Source: Candidatus Nitrosotenuis aquarius
Lineage (GTDB): Archaea > Thermoproteota > Nitrososphaeria > Nitrososphaerales > Nitrosopumilaceae
Direction of reading: 5' to 3'
Length of the DNA stretch: 64,000 nt
Assembly: GCF_002787055.1 (NCBI RefSeq)
Contig: NZ_CP024808.1
Location: 646,328 to 710,327, forward strand
This document shows, piece by piece, positions 1 through 8,417 of the stretch. A program made the position numbers and the translations under genes. The notes beneath the pieces were generated by a model that saw only the letters and a list, made by a program, of their open reading frames with translations, had not been told where the DNA came from and did not search any database. The first letter of the stretch is position 1, and each line of letters starts with the position of its first letter.

Positions 1-174
1 GTCGCAAAGACAAAGGGCGCAATTGCGGCACCAGTCATAGTGACACTATACCAGGACAAGGTAAGCTTTGTGGACAAGGTCCCAATTGTCCCCATTTTCC
101 AGCTTGGAAATTTTTTGGACGAGTTTTACGGGAATTTGGAAAACGTAGAAACTATAGGAAAAGAGAGCCAATAA
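1..174 (+). CDS. C-terminal fragment of an unidentified protein (5' end outside window)
   Basis: An open frame runs from the first base to a TAA at 172-174 and encodes the last 57 residues of a protein whose start lies outside the window. The fragment contains a hydrophobic stretch with a repeated V-P-I-V-P-I pattern followed by a short acidic helix (FLDEFYGNLE). I do not recognise the family; a nuclease-like C-terminus is possible but not shown. Its last 23 bases overlap the 3' end of the convergent DUF2070 gene, which suggests compact, tail-to-tail packing. Confidence 0.6.
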   Translation, partial: VAKTKGAIAAPVIVTLYQDKVSFVDKVPIVPIFQLGNFLDEFYGNLENVETIGKESQ

Positions 175-1894
175 AGATCAGAAAACTTCCAATTGCAAAT
201 CCCTTGGTCAAAAGCAGAGACTTGTCTAGTGCCTTGGAGAAATCCTCGAGTACCGCAGTGCCCATAACCTTGACCTCTGCTTTGTGCTCTAGGATCTCAA
301 ACGATGTTGGTTCCAGCTTGGCCTCTGCTTGTTTTGCTATTGTATAATACCAGTTTGCCACAGTGTCTGGCGTTGTGATTTTGCCAAAAGGATAGTAGCC
401 GGTTCTTGTGCGCACTACGATAGAGCTAAAGTGCGTATCTGATGTACACAGCTCCACTAGTGACATGCCATTTTTTGCAAAATGATTCACGACATGTTCG
501 CGCACGCCATTTTCCATGTTATTAGAGTCGGACCAGCCAAAAAAGAATTTCTTGCCGTTTATTTTCAGGCACAACACTCCCAATCCACCTGGGCCAAGAT
601 CAATTGATTTTACATCTATGCCGTTAGAGTTTGCATAGCCAAACTCTAGTGGGTATGATTCCTTTGTAACCAAGGATTCCAGTGTTGCTTTTGCTGCCTT
701 GAGCATGTCTTGCGAGTCTTCTTGGCCAATTTCCTCGCCCATTGCATTGTGGCAGTCCACCACCAAGATTCTCTCAAAGTCGCGATTGCTTGCTAGATGT
801 TCAATTTCCTTTTTGATATTACTAGGTACATCCTCCATTCCGTGCGGCGACAGCGACAAAAACAAGATTGCAGTTTTATCAAAGAGCATTCCGGTTACGC
901 GCGCCTTGTTGACAGTAACCGTTACTGGCTCTGTACAGTTAGAGCCCTTTTTGAGAACCACATTGGTTGAAAATGTTCCAAGGTAATCGTTTACAGCATC
1001 TTGTGATGGCAGGTTCAGTGCATGGTCAGATACGCTGTGCATTACCATTGCAGACGAGTTTAGTGTCTTGTAGATTCTATACGTGATGTTGCTTCCGCCA
1101 ATTGGGTGGTATGGTCCAGGGTGCACCTCTGGCAGGACCATCCTAAAGTCGCCATTATTTGACTGGAACCTAATCTGCGATGTTAGAACATTTGACGGAT
1201 TTGAGCGCGACTCTATTATGGATTCTACTTCTTCATAGTTGTCCCTTCCCCTTGATGCCAGATATGCCTGGATTAGCTCGTGCGTGCTTTTGATTTCTGG
1301 GCGGCCCGCCCTGTCTGTAAGATACGACCAAATAGACGCAATTGCCAAAAACGTGGCACCCAATATCATTACAATTGGGTCTGTCAGCGATGATATCCAC
1401 AGTTCCTGCGGAATCAAAACAAGATACATTGCAACCGGCTGGACAAAGCAAATTGCCCATGCCTTTCTCATCGATAGTCCCAGAGTTGTGGTGAGCAGTC
1501 CGATTCTAAAGCTGGTAAAAATCAACATTCCTTCTGTTACATATAACAATGACAATTCGGGTTTGCCCAAAACGGAAAATGCCGCCATTCCCATTAGTAC
1601 AATTGCAAGCCATGACATGTTGCCAAAAAGCGACATGTGTAGCGCCTTGGAGTATTCCCTATTTCGAATCAGCCTTGCATCAATTTTCTGTGTAATTAGC
1701 AAGACACCCATCAAAATTGGCAGGCGAAATGCAAGCTCGTCTTGTCGCTCAAGATATGATGTCAAAATGAAATACCCAGTTATTGCGGCAACAATACCAG
1801 AAAATATCAGGGAATGGTATTTTGATGAAGGAGTAAGTAATGTCAGGGAATAACGCTTGTGTATTTTAGATACATCATCGTATGATTCTGTCAT
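152..1894 (-). CDS. DUF2070 family integral membrane protein
   Basis: This 580-residue protein matches the archaeal DUF2070 family. Roughly residues 25-215 form several membrane helices, followed by a large soluble domain (about 230-555) carrying the family's conserved EVHPGPYHPIGGSN stretch and a nearby SDHALNLPS stretch, and a final helix at the extreme C-terminus (about 560-580). The function of the family is unknown; the conserved His, Asp and Gly residues suggest a metal- or nucleotide-dependent activity, but that is inference. The gene lies just downstream of Sec61-beta on the same strand (9 bases apart), so the two are probably co-transcribed. Its end overlaps the convergent fragment at 1-174. 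Confidence 0.88.
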   Translation of the reverse strand: MTESYDDVSKIHKRYSLTLLTPSSKYHSLIFSGIVAAITGYFILTSYLERQDELAFRLPILMGVLLITQKIDARLIRNREYSKALHMSLFGNMSWLAIVLMGMAAFSVLGKPELSLLYVTEGMLIFTSFRIGLLTTTLGLSMRKAWAICFVQPVAMYLVLIPQELWISSLTDPIVMILGATFLAIASIWSYLTDRAGRPEIKSTHELIQAYLASRGRDNYEEVESIIESRSNPSNVLTSQIRFQSNNGDFRMVLPEVHPGPYHPIGGSNITYRIYKTLNSSAMVMHSVSDHALNLPSQDAVNDYLGTFSTNVVLKKGSNCTEPVTVTVNKARVTGMLFDKTAILFLSLSPHGMEDVPSNIKKEIEHLASNRDFERILVVDCHNAMGEEIGQEDSQDMLKAAKATLESLVTKESYPLEFGYANSNGIDVKSIDLGPGGLGVLCLKINGKKFFFGWSDSNNMENGVREHVVNHFAKNGMSLVELCTSDTHFSSIVVRTRTGYYPFGKITTPDTVANWYYTIAKQAEAKLEPTSFEILEHKAEVKVMGTAVLEDFSKALDKSLLLTKGFAIGSFLIFIGSLFL

Positions 1895-1903
1895 TTTTGG
1901 TCT

Positions 1904-2077
1904 TTATTTTATTAGGAATAGGTCAAGCATCCAAGATACTACGATTAGGCCGACTGGAATTGCAACTACGATTCGTGGATCGAGTCTGTATCCTTTAGTT
2001 TCGTCTTCAAAGAAGCGCAATAAACCTGCGGACGATGCTGGCAATGGTGCACTTTTCTTTTTGCTACTGCTGCTCAT
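1904..2077 (-). CDS. secG: Preprotein translocase subunit Sec61-beta (SecG homologue)
   Basis: A 57-residue reading frame begins at an ATG ending at 2077. The product starts with a Ser/Lys-rich cytosolic tail, then the archaeal Sec-beta signature P-L-P-A-S-S-A-G-L-L-R-F-F, and ends with one hydrophobic helix (about residues 35-55). This is the usual length and order for the small tail-anchored subunit of the archaeal SecYEbeta channel, which stabilises the protein-conducting pore in the cytoplasmic membrane. It sits immediately upstream of the DUF2070 gene. Identification rests on the N-terminal signature, which is highly characteristic. Confidence 0.9.
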   Translation of the reverse strand: MSSSSKKKSAPLPASSAGLLRFFEDETKGYRLDPRIVVAIPVGLIVVSWMLDLFLIK

Positions 2078-2177
2078 TTGATTGTGAAGCTAGGCACTAA
2101 AGATAAAAACTTTATCATTTGAGGTTCTGTTACCTTTATGGGACACAACTATTCGTGTTACCGTTCGGGACATTGGA

Positions 2178-3065
2178 TCAAAACTTGTACTCGCTACTTT
2201 TATGCGGTTTTGCAAATTCAGGCTTTATGTTTCCATTTTGGTAAAATTCTGACTTCATGATGTTGACTAACTGTAAAATTGGATCATGAACAAAGAACAT
2301 AGTAATCCCAAAGGTTAACCCCGTGTTTCCATCACCCACATAACTTCTGGCCCACTTGGTAGTCTTACCATCGTTGATAATTTCTTTTTTAGTAACTGAT
2401 ACTCCTAAAACATTCTGAGCGATTGCAATTACAGTTCCATCATTAGCATCCACAATAGGAGAGCCACTAGATCCACCTGTTCCTACAATATCGGTTTGGA
2501 TTCCTTCTGGCTCTATTGTTCCATCATATGGGAAGATAGTTGAAATTCTACCTGTCTGTAGAGCGGGACTTGTTCTCGTTGTACCTAGTGAGTTTTGTTT
2601 AACCATAAATGTCCCCTTTGGAAAACCACACATGAATACTTCATCATAAACTTGTAAAATAGCCCTTTTTAGTTTCAAGTGTTCTAAATTGTGTATATCG
2701 CCATAAACTCGACCGACAGAAATATCCAAATTCAAACTACTTTGATATGAAGAACTTGTACTTGCTTTTAGATGAATAATTTTTAGAATCTGAAAAACTT
2801 TTACATCTATTTTCCCTATCTTCCCTGTCTCTCTTACGACATTTTGTATTATCATTACCTTCGCATTTTTATTCTCTGCAAACCGATCTTTTAATAAACA
2901 ATCTAAATCATCTAAAACATGAGATGCGGTTACAAAAAATCCATCCTCACTGATAAAAAACCCAGTTCCACCGATAGCAAGAGGAAACATTGGATTACTT
3001 TCATCAATAATTCCTATGGCTACAGTTGATGCTTTAAGGTTAGGAATTATGTCTGTATTTACCAT
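2178..3065 (-). CDS. Trypsin-like serine protease domain protein
   Basis: The 295-residue protein has the S1-type double beta-barrel pattern: the histidine motif T-A-S-H-V (His49), an Asp in LNLDISVGRV (Asp114) and the serine motif G-S-S-G-S-P (Ser200). There is no signal peptide, so the product is probably cytosolic. No PDZ domain is present, unlike the HtrA at 22027. Codon use is visibly AT-richer than the neighbours, and the start abuts a broken transposase, so the gene probably arrived by transfer. Such stand-alone proteases occur in stress and defence contexts, but nothing nearby confirms either role. Confidence 0.82.
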   Translation of the reverse strand: MVNTDIIPNLKASTVAIGIIDESNPMFPLAIGGTGFFISEDGFFVTASHVLDDLDCLLKDRFAENKNAKVMIIQNVVRETGKIGKIDVKVFQILKIIHLKASTSSSYQSSLNLDISVGRVYGDIHNLEHLKLKRAILQVYDEVFMCGFPKGTFMVKQNSLGTTRTSPALQTGRISTIFPYDGTIEPEGIQTDIVGTGGSSGSPIVDANDGTVIAIAQNVLGVSVTKKEIINDGKTTKWARSYVGDGNTGLTFGITMFFVHDPILQLVNIMKSEFYQNGNIKPEFAKPHKSSEYKF

Positions 3066-3530
3066 CTATAGTCGAATTTTGTATCAATGTCAACCACTTA
3101 TCTTTTCCTTCTATCTTAATTCCACACTTCTCAGCAGGTGTTTTATTTTCTAATGCAGAATGTGGTCTAACATAATTATGATAAATTTGATAACCTGAGA
3201 TTAAAGGAGAACCTACTTTCTTTATCCCCGTACTACTTTCTCTCGGTCACGTATTTCTCCGTTAAGCCTTTCCATCTTGTTGTTATTTCTATCCCCTTTG
3301 ATTGTGATATGTCGAATGTGAACTGTTCTTGGTGCTTGCATTGTGCGGTATTCTTGCAAGTAGGCGTTATGATATGATCTTAATCCATCTGTAATCATTA
3401 CTTCGGGTTTCTTGCCTGTAACTTCTTTTCCTTTTCTGAATAGGTTGCTTGCGTCATGACCTTCTTTTCTGTCTGCCACTTCCTGAGCAATTAGGAATCT
3501 TTGTCGCATCATCCATTTTGTGGGGTTATT
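3066..3530 (-). pseudogene. Broken DDE transposase (5'-truncated and frameshifted)
   Basis: Two adjacent frames encode the C-terminal part of a DDE-type transposase. The upstream frame (from about 3530 to 3227) carries the second catalytic Asp in V-M-I-T-D-G and the Glu region N-N-K-M-E-R-L-N-G, then hits a stop after V-V-R-G. The downstream frame resumes at I-K-K-V-G-S and continues through N-Y-V-R-P-H-S-A-L, the typical end of such transposases. A one-base deletion near 3226-3230 explains the shift. The N-terminal DNA-binding region and first catalytic Asp are missing. I see no terminal inverted repeats. The element is dead. Confidence 0.85.
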
Positions 3531-3622
3531 GGGTGGATAAGAAAAAACCAGACAGATTTGAGATCATAGCCTCAATCATAGTACTGATTGGTGTTGCAGT
3601 AATCTTTTACTTTCCACGTTGA
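3515..3622 (+). pseudogene. Remnant of a UPF0060 (YnfA-like) small membrane protein
   Basis: A plus-strand stretch ending at TGA 3620-3622 encodes about 35 residues that closely resemble the C-terminus of UPF0060 membrane proteins: a W-G-Y-W-V-D-K-K-K-P-D-R-F motif followed by a last helix ending in Y-F-P-R. Full-length members have about 105-110 residues and four helices, so three quarters of the gene is missing. The cut coincides with the 5' end of the broken transposase on the other strand, which suggests that insertion or a later deletion removed the rest. Confidence 0.7.
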
Positions 3623-3663
3623 CCCAAACGATTCTGTACACGAATAATTCCCAAGAGATGAAC

Positions 3664-3990
3664 TTACTTTTGCAGCTTGGATACGGTCTCCAATAGCGCA
3701 TTAATCGACTTTAGTATCTGTTGCTGCTTTTCATGGTCTTTTTCCGCCTCTAGCTCCTTTGTGAGTTCTTCCAGCTTTTTGTTCATAGAGTCTAGGATTG
3801 GGTTTGCTGGCTGATCTATTTTCGGCGCCTCAACAGCCTTGCTCTGGTCAGGCTCTTTGCCACAGCTGACACACAGAGCATTGCCGTCCTTCATTACGCG
3901 GACTCCCTTGCAATAGGGACACGGTTCTGCAAGAAGTGTGGCCCCCTTTAGCAATAACTCCACTGCCTTTTTTCTAAGATCCTGTGACAT
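3664..3990 (-). CDS. Sjogren's syndrome/scleroderma autoantigen 1 (p27) family zinc protein
   Basis: The 108-residue protein begins with a helix (LRKKAVELLLKGATLL) followed by a zinc ribbon made of C-P-Y-C and C-V-S-C, the arrangement of the autoantigen p27/UPF0148 family. The second half is a charged coiled coil (about residues 65-108). I chose the ATG at 3990 rather than the one 15 bases upstream because family members start with a short sequence before the LRKKAVELL helix. The archaeal role is unknown; it is presumably a nucleic-acid or protein adaptor. It is divergent from aIF1. Confidence 0.82.
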   Translation of the reverse strand: MSQDLRKKAVELLLKGATLLAEPCPYCKGVRVMKDGNALCVSCGKEPDQSKAVEAPKIDQPANPILDSMNKKLEELTKELEAEKDHEKQQQILKSINALLETVSKLQK

Positions 3991-4082
3991 GATATGATAC
4001 ACCAAGTCTTTGATAAAAAAACTTGCAAGAAAATTCCAATAAGGCTTAATAGTCGGCTCAAGGAAATTATTTTAGTAAAATA

Positions 4083-4391
4083 ATGGCAGTAATTTGCAAC
4101 ACATGTGGACTACCTGAAGATTTGTGTGCTTGCGGCGATCTTAACAAAGAATCAACCAAAATTGTTATTAGGTTAGAAGAAAGGCGATTTAAGAAAAAGG
4201 GCACGATGATCGAAGGACTGGACTCGAAGCTAAACGACCTAAACGGAACGCTATCTGAGCTAAAGCGCAAGTACGCCTGCGGAGGCACTACAAAAGACAA
4301 TTACATTTTCCTCCAAGGAGACCACCGCGACACCATGAAAGAAACCCTAGTCAGACTCGGATTCTCCGAATCAAGCATCGAAGTCCACTAA
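4083..4391 (+). CDS. Translation initiation factor aIF1 (SUI1 family)
   Basis: The 102-residue product has an N-terminal C-x2-C/C-x-C zinc motif (CNTCGLPEDLCAC) and a SUI1 fold with the conserved basic loop K-K-K-G-T and the C-G-G-T-T-K-D-N strand-turn that eIF1/aIF1 uses to bind the small ribosomal subunit near the P site. Length matches archaeal aIF1. It acts in start-codon selection. The stop codon is immediately followed by the ATG of the CPBP protease, so the two genes form one transcription unit. An A/T-rich stretch precedes the start at short distance, consistent with a leaderless or near-leaderless mRNA. Confidence 0.93.
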   Translation: MAVICNTCGLPEDLCACGDLNKESTKIVIRLEERRFKKKGTMIEGLDSKLNDLNGTLSELKRKYACGGTTKDNYIFLQGDHRDTMKETLVRLGFSESSIEVH

Positions 4392-5375
4392 ATGCAAGAC
4401 CACAAAATCCTGCAAGGCTTAGCAATTCCATATTCCGCACTAGTATCAGTCATCTTTGGGCTGATGATACTCTCATTCCCAATTGGAGCGTATTTGTTTT
4501 TCAACTCCCAGATAGGAAAAAGCATCGACTATGCATTACCAGTAACAGAGATTGACTTTCTAAGTGGGCAGGACTGGCTTGGCTGGCTTGGAATCGGCGA
4601 CGTCTTCATTGTCGCCTGGGCCGCATTCTTGGTTTTATTTGTAATATCCAGCATGGGGCCAAAAAAGAATTTTCTCAAGGTATTATCTCCCATTATGGCT
4701 GGCTCGTACGAGTCACAGGACGGCAGCTACCTAGTCCAGATCATCAAGTGGTTCTCAATTATCGTTGTGCTATCCGGACTAATTGACATCATACAACAGC
4801 TGGCAGGAATCACAATAACGCCCCCCGTCTTTGAGAACGACCTTACAGGATTTCTTGGAATCACAACTGCGCCAATAATTGAAGAGCTAGGATTCAGAGT
4901 AATTCTGGTTGGCATCCCGTTATTTTTGCTATATTCACACAGGGCGTCTGCAAGATTGTTCTTCAAGTCGCTGTGGAATCCGTCCGCAAATCTTCCCATT
5001 ACCAACCCAAAAAAGGCAATCATACTTGTCGTACTGGTTGGTGTCATGTTTGGCGCAGCCCATGTTTTATCAGACCAGTGGAGTAACGGCAAGTTTGCCC
5101 AAGCGGCAATGGCCGGAATCATAATCGGCTGGGTCTACTATAGGTACGGCTTTGTTGCTGCCTTGCTAATCCACTGGGCGACAAACTATGTAGTGTATTC
5201 TTATGCGTATTTGGTGTCCAGCATCAACGAAACCAGAGTGATGGACTCGTTTTCACATTCTTTGATCTTGACAATAGAAATAATTTTGCTTCTGACAGGC
5301 ATATTGGCAATTACACTAAGTATACTAGAATACAGAAAGAACAAGTTGGCAAAAAAGCCAGAATATCTAAACTAG
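4392..5375 (+). CDS. CPBP family intramembrane metalloprotease
   Basis: The 327-residue protein has about eight membrane helices and all three CAAX-protease/Abi motifs: E-E-L-G-F-R (Glu164, Glu165, Arg169), F-x3-H (His224) and H-x3-N (His261, Asn265). These residues form the glutamate/histidine active site inside the membrane in Rce1-type proteases. The start codon follows the aIF1 stop with no gap, indicating translational coupling. Substrates are unknown; archaeal members may process membrane or secreted peptides. The 3' end is only 7 bases from the convergent gene at 5383. Confidence 0.88.
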   Translation: MQDHKILQGLAIPYSALVSVIFGLMILSFPIGAYLFFNSQIGKSIDYALPVTEIDFLSGQDWLGWLGIGDVFIVAWAAFLVLFVISSMGPKKNFLKVLSPIMAGSYESQDGSYLVQIIKWFSIIVVLSGLIDIIQQLAGITITPPVFENDLTGFLGITTAPIIEELGFRVILVGIPLFLLYSHRASARLFFKSLWNPSANLPITNPKKAIILVVLVGVMFGAAHVLSDQWSNGKFAQAAMAGIIIGWVYYRYGFVAALLIHWATNYVVYSYAYLVSSINETRVMDSFSHSLILTIEIILLLTGILAITLSILEYRKNKLAKKPEYLN

Positions 5376-5382
5376 AAATTTT

Positions 5383-6684
5383 CTAAGATGGTTTCCAGTC
5401 TTTGGGCATAGAGCCGCGGTTTGAGCTTGGCTTTGGTTCGTCCTTTGGCTTGTCATATCCTGCTGGAAGCGAACCACGCGCAGAGCCTTGGTCATAGACG
5501 CTTGTGTGTTGCTTGTGGGACGTGTCATCAGATATGAGTTCTGCTTCTCCTCTGTTGGTCTTGTATCCGCCAGATGCCTCACTGGTGTCAACTCCTCGAA
5601 GATATTTGGGGTCAATGCCAGTCTGGATGTATTCAGATTCTTTCTTTGCTTTTTTGTTGCTCCACCAAAAGAATCCACCTGCACCGGCTGCTGCCATGCC
5701 AGCCATTCCATATATGATGAATATTGGGAATGAGCCAGATGATGTCTGCGCACCAGTCGATGGCGATACAGGTGATACTCCTACTACTTCTCCGCCGTTT
5801 AGTTTGTCAGGTGATGCATAGCCTGCAAGGAAAATGTTTCCCGAGTCACCAGACTCGATTGTTCTGATGTGATAAGTTTTATCGGAGGTAAATGTCGCCT
5901 CAAATTCCTTTTCTTTGATTTGTCCCTCACGGAAGCTGCTCTCACCCATTGTAAATGACGATACCACTACTTTGGCGCCAGAAAATCCGTACTTGCTAGT
6001 CTCTGCAACAATACCGGTTGGGTCTGCCAAAAAGTGCCAGTTGCCAATTCCTAGTCCACCAATGCCGGATGCATCAATTAGTGGCATGCTCATTACATTT
6101 CTTGCCTCGCCAGTTATCTGGGCTGCAACTTCGGGATAGTTTTGCTCATAGAATGAAATTGGTTTGTTTATTTCAACGTCGCCGTGTTCTTCTGTGGTAA
6201 TTACAATAGAGTCATTGACTTTGATTCCTCTCCACAAAATGTCAAATAATGCTGGAGAGCCTTCAGTGTACGGCTTGATCAGATAACCATCAATTTTTGG
6301 AGTCAGAATAATTCTATAGTCAACTGATGTGTTCTCGCCTCTTCCAAAGAGGGATGCATGATAGTCAATAGTGATATCAGTTACACGTGCTGAGCTTTGC
6401 AACTCGTGTAAATTGTCATTTAGTTTTTCAATCAGCATATCGACGCCGGGGGCAGACGAGTCTACTGTAAAGTCGATTGACTTTGATTTTCCCCTCAGTG
6501 CTTCTGCTATTGCGCCGCCTTCCTCGTATTCAATGTAGGCAGTTCGCTGGAACTTGAATTGCGGGACTTCGGCAGTTTCAGGAGTTTTTGCATCCCAGTT
6601 TAGCTGGGCAGCAAATGCTGGAGAAACAGATCCTGCAATCAAAATAGACAAAAGTGAAAATGCTAATAGAGAACCCCTATTCAC
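5383..6684 (-). CDS. Secreted, C-terminally membrane-anchored protein with a cytosolic tail carrying G-S-L-P motifs
   Basis: The GTG start ending at 6684 gives a 433-residue protein with a clear signal peptide (N-R-G-S then a hydrophobic core ending A-F-A-A-Q); the longer open frame to 6969 would run into cofD and lacks a signal. A large extracellular domain of unknown family (about residues 30-310) follows, then one membrane helix (about 320-342) and a roughly 90-residue hydrophilic tail. The tail holds R-G-S-L-P-A-G-Y and, at the very end, R-G-S-M-P-K-D-W. The same short motif recurs in the proline-rich proteins at 54423 and 55467. I do not recognise a function. Confidence 0.8.
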   Translation of the reverse strand: MNRGSLLAFSLLSILIAGSVSPAFAAQLNWDAKTPETAEVPQFKFQRTAYIEYEEGGAIAEALRGKSKSIDFTVDSSAPGVDMLIEKLNDNLHELQSSARVTDITIDYHASLFGRGENTSVDYRIILTPKIDGYLIKPYTEGSPALFDILWRGIKVNDSIVITTEEHGDVEINKPISFYEQNYPEVAAQITGEARNVMSMPLIDASGIGGLGIGNWHFLADPTGIVAETSKYGFSGAKVVVSSFTMGESSFREGQIKEKEFEATFTSDKTYHIRTIESGDSGNIFLAGYASPDKLNGGEVVGVSPVSPSTGAQTSSGSFPIFIIYGMAGMAAAGAGGFFWWSNKKAKKESEYIQTGIDPKYLRGVDTSEASGGYKTNRGEAELISDDTSHKQHTSVYDQGSARGSLPAGYDKPKDEPKPSSNRGSMPKDWKPS

Positions 6685-6868
6685 GAATGGTACGCTTGCC
6701 TGCGCAGTAATAAATCTTGTCTTGAATAATGAAAATCGGCAAGAAATTTTACAAAACAAATTTTCTTTGAATTTTTTACAATTTTTCTTTGAGATTTTTG
6801 TTTTGTGTTGTTTTGATACATTATTGAAAAGGTAATATTGATCCGCGGCATCATACAAAAAGGGTTTT

Positions 6869-7786
6869 ATGATAACAATTCTGGCGGGGGGCACAGGTTC
6901 TGTTAAGCTTGTCCGCGGTTTGATCTCGCAGACCCGCGACGTAAATGTGGTGTGTAATGTTGGCGACAATTACTGGTTGTACGGCTTGTACGTCTGTCCT
7001 GACATTGACACAATAATTTATGGCCTAGCAGACATTTTGGATTATGAAAAAGGGTGGGGAATTAGAAAGGACACTTTTGGATTTTTGCGACAAATGGAAA
7101 TTTTTGGTGAAGAGACCTGGTTTAGAATCGGCGACAGGGACGCAGCGACCCACCTAATTAGAACAAACATGCTAAAGAACGGCAAGAATCTAGGAGACAT
7201 CACCAAGTGGATGTGCGAGAAATTCGCAGTAGAGGCAAAGATAATGCCTGTAACCGACAACACCATTGAAACCAGAATCACGACAGAAAAAGGCGAGATG
7301 CACCTGCAGGAATTCTGGGTAAAGTACAAGGGCAAGGACAAAGTCGAAGGAATCCAGTATATTGGCGCAGACAAGGCAAGGCCAAATCCAGAGGCAGTAA
7401 ACGCAATTCATGATTCAGAACTAGTAGTTATCGCACCAGGCAACCCCCTGACTAGCATAGGCCCCATGCTTCAGATAAAGGGAATTAGAAAAGAGCTCTC
7501 AAAGAACAAACGCAAAGTGATTGCAGTAAGTCCGATTATTGGCAACAAGGCATTTTCCGGTCCGGCAGCAGAATACATGGCAGCTGCAGGAATTGAAGTC
7601 TCTCCATACGGCGTTGCGCAAATGTATTCAGATGTTTGCGGAAGCATTGTGATTGATTCAAAGGACAGACTGCTGACAAAACGAATTCAGAATCTGGACA
7701 TGAAGGTCTTTGACACTAGCATCAAGATGACTAATAAAATAGCAGAAGATGCATTGGCATCATTTGTTCTCAAGAACGCAAGATAG
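6869..7786 (+). CDS. cofD: 2-phospho-L-lactate transferase (F420 biosynthesis)
   Basis: The 305-residue product is a CofD: the N-terminus L-A-G-G-T-G-S-V-K-L-V-R-G is the family's nucleotide loop, followed by N-V-G-D-N, P-D-I-D-T and, later, A-P-G-N-P-L-T-S-I-G-P. CofD transfers the phospholactyl (or phosphoenolpyruvyl) group from its GDP-activated form to the deazaflavin Fo, giving dehydro-F420-0 or F420-0. The gene is the first of an apparent cofD-cofC operon and is divergent from the membrane protein at 5383. The 184-base gap before it holds the promoters of both. Confidence 0.95.
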   Translation: MITILAGGTGSVKLVRGLISQTRDVNVVCNVGDNYWLYGLYVCPDIDTIIYGLADILDYEKGWGIRKDTFGFLRQMEIFGEETWFRIGDRDAATHLIRTNMLKNGKNLGDITKWMCEKFAVEAKIMPVTDNTIETRITTEKGEMHLQEFWVKYKGKDKVEGIQYIGADKARPNPEAVNAIHDSELVVIAPGNPLTSIGPMLQIKGIRKELSKNKRKVIAVSPIIGNKAFSGPAAEYMAAAGIEVSPYGVAQMYSDVCGSIVIDSKDRLLTKRIQNLDMKVFDTSIKMTNKIAEDALASFVLKNAR

Positions 7787-7787
7787 C

Positions 7788-8414
7788 TTGCAAATAGCAT
7801 CAATCATCCCAGTAAAGACATTCTCAAAGGCAAAAAGCCGACTAGGACTATCGCAAGACAAAACAGAGCAATTATGCAAAATAATGTTAGAAGAGGTACT
7901 GTCCGCAATTTCCCAGTCCCAGATAAACAAGACAGTCATTGTATCGCGCGACGAGTCCGCCCTTGAGATAGCAAAAAAATACAACACAGTCCAGATCTAT
8001 GAGGAAAAGGAAAACGGGGTAAACGCCGCAGTGGCACTGGCGGAAAAATACCTGCTTGAGAATAATTTTGGTGCATCGGTTGTCTTTCCGCAAGACATTC
8101 CTCTGATCAGAGCCCAAGACATCGATGAGCTGTTAAGATACCAAAAAACACCCCAGCTTATTGTTGTGCCATCAAGAAAATTTGACGGCACAAACGCGCT
8201 TTTGCGCAGCCCGATTAACATAATGGAGACGCATTATGACGAGGACAGCTACAAAATTCACCTCTTCACTGCCAAGTCCCGCAACATTCCAACCACGTTT
8301 GCCCTAATTAGCAGAATAATGTGGGACGTGGACGACCAGTCCGACATAGAATTTATCATGAGTAATATTGAAAAGCCAGTCCTCGCAGACAAGCTCAGAA
8401 ATACACTAGGATAA
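7788..8414 (+). CDS. cofC: 2-phospho-L-lactate (or PEP) guanylyltransferase
   Basis: Starting at the TTG at 7788, one base after the cofD stop, the gene encodes 208 residues. The N-terminus I-I-P-V-K-T-F-S-K-A-K-S-R-L is the classical CofC nucleotidyltransferase motif, and a central P-Q-D-I-P-L-I corresponds to the acidic metal-binding stretch of this fold. CofC activates phospholactate or PEP with GTP, making the substrate for CofD. Placement directly behind cofD supports this. A longer frame from 7749 exists but overlaps cofD and adds no family sequence. Confidence 0.93.
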   Translation: MQIASIIPVKTFSKAKSRLGLSQDKTEQLCKIMLEEVLSAISQSQINKTVIVSRDESALEIAKKYNTVQIYEEKENGVNAAVALAEKYLLENNFGASVVFPQDIPLIRAQDIDELLRYQKTPQLIVVPSRKFDGTNALLRSPINIMETHYDEDSYKIHLFTAKSRNIPTTFALISRIMWDVDDQSDIEFIMSNIEKPVLADKLRNTLG

Positions 8415-8417
8415 ACC

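Noticed and set aside
3222-3512. Intact small transposase gene
   Set aside because: The frame lacks the first catalytic Asp and the C-terminus, which continues in another frame after a one-base loss; it is a pseudogene.
6685-6969. Longer N-terminus for the membrane protein ending at 5383
   Set aside because: The upstream part overlaps the divergent cofD gene by 101 bases, is basic and low-complexity, and would bury the clear signal peptide. GTG at 6684 is better.
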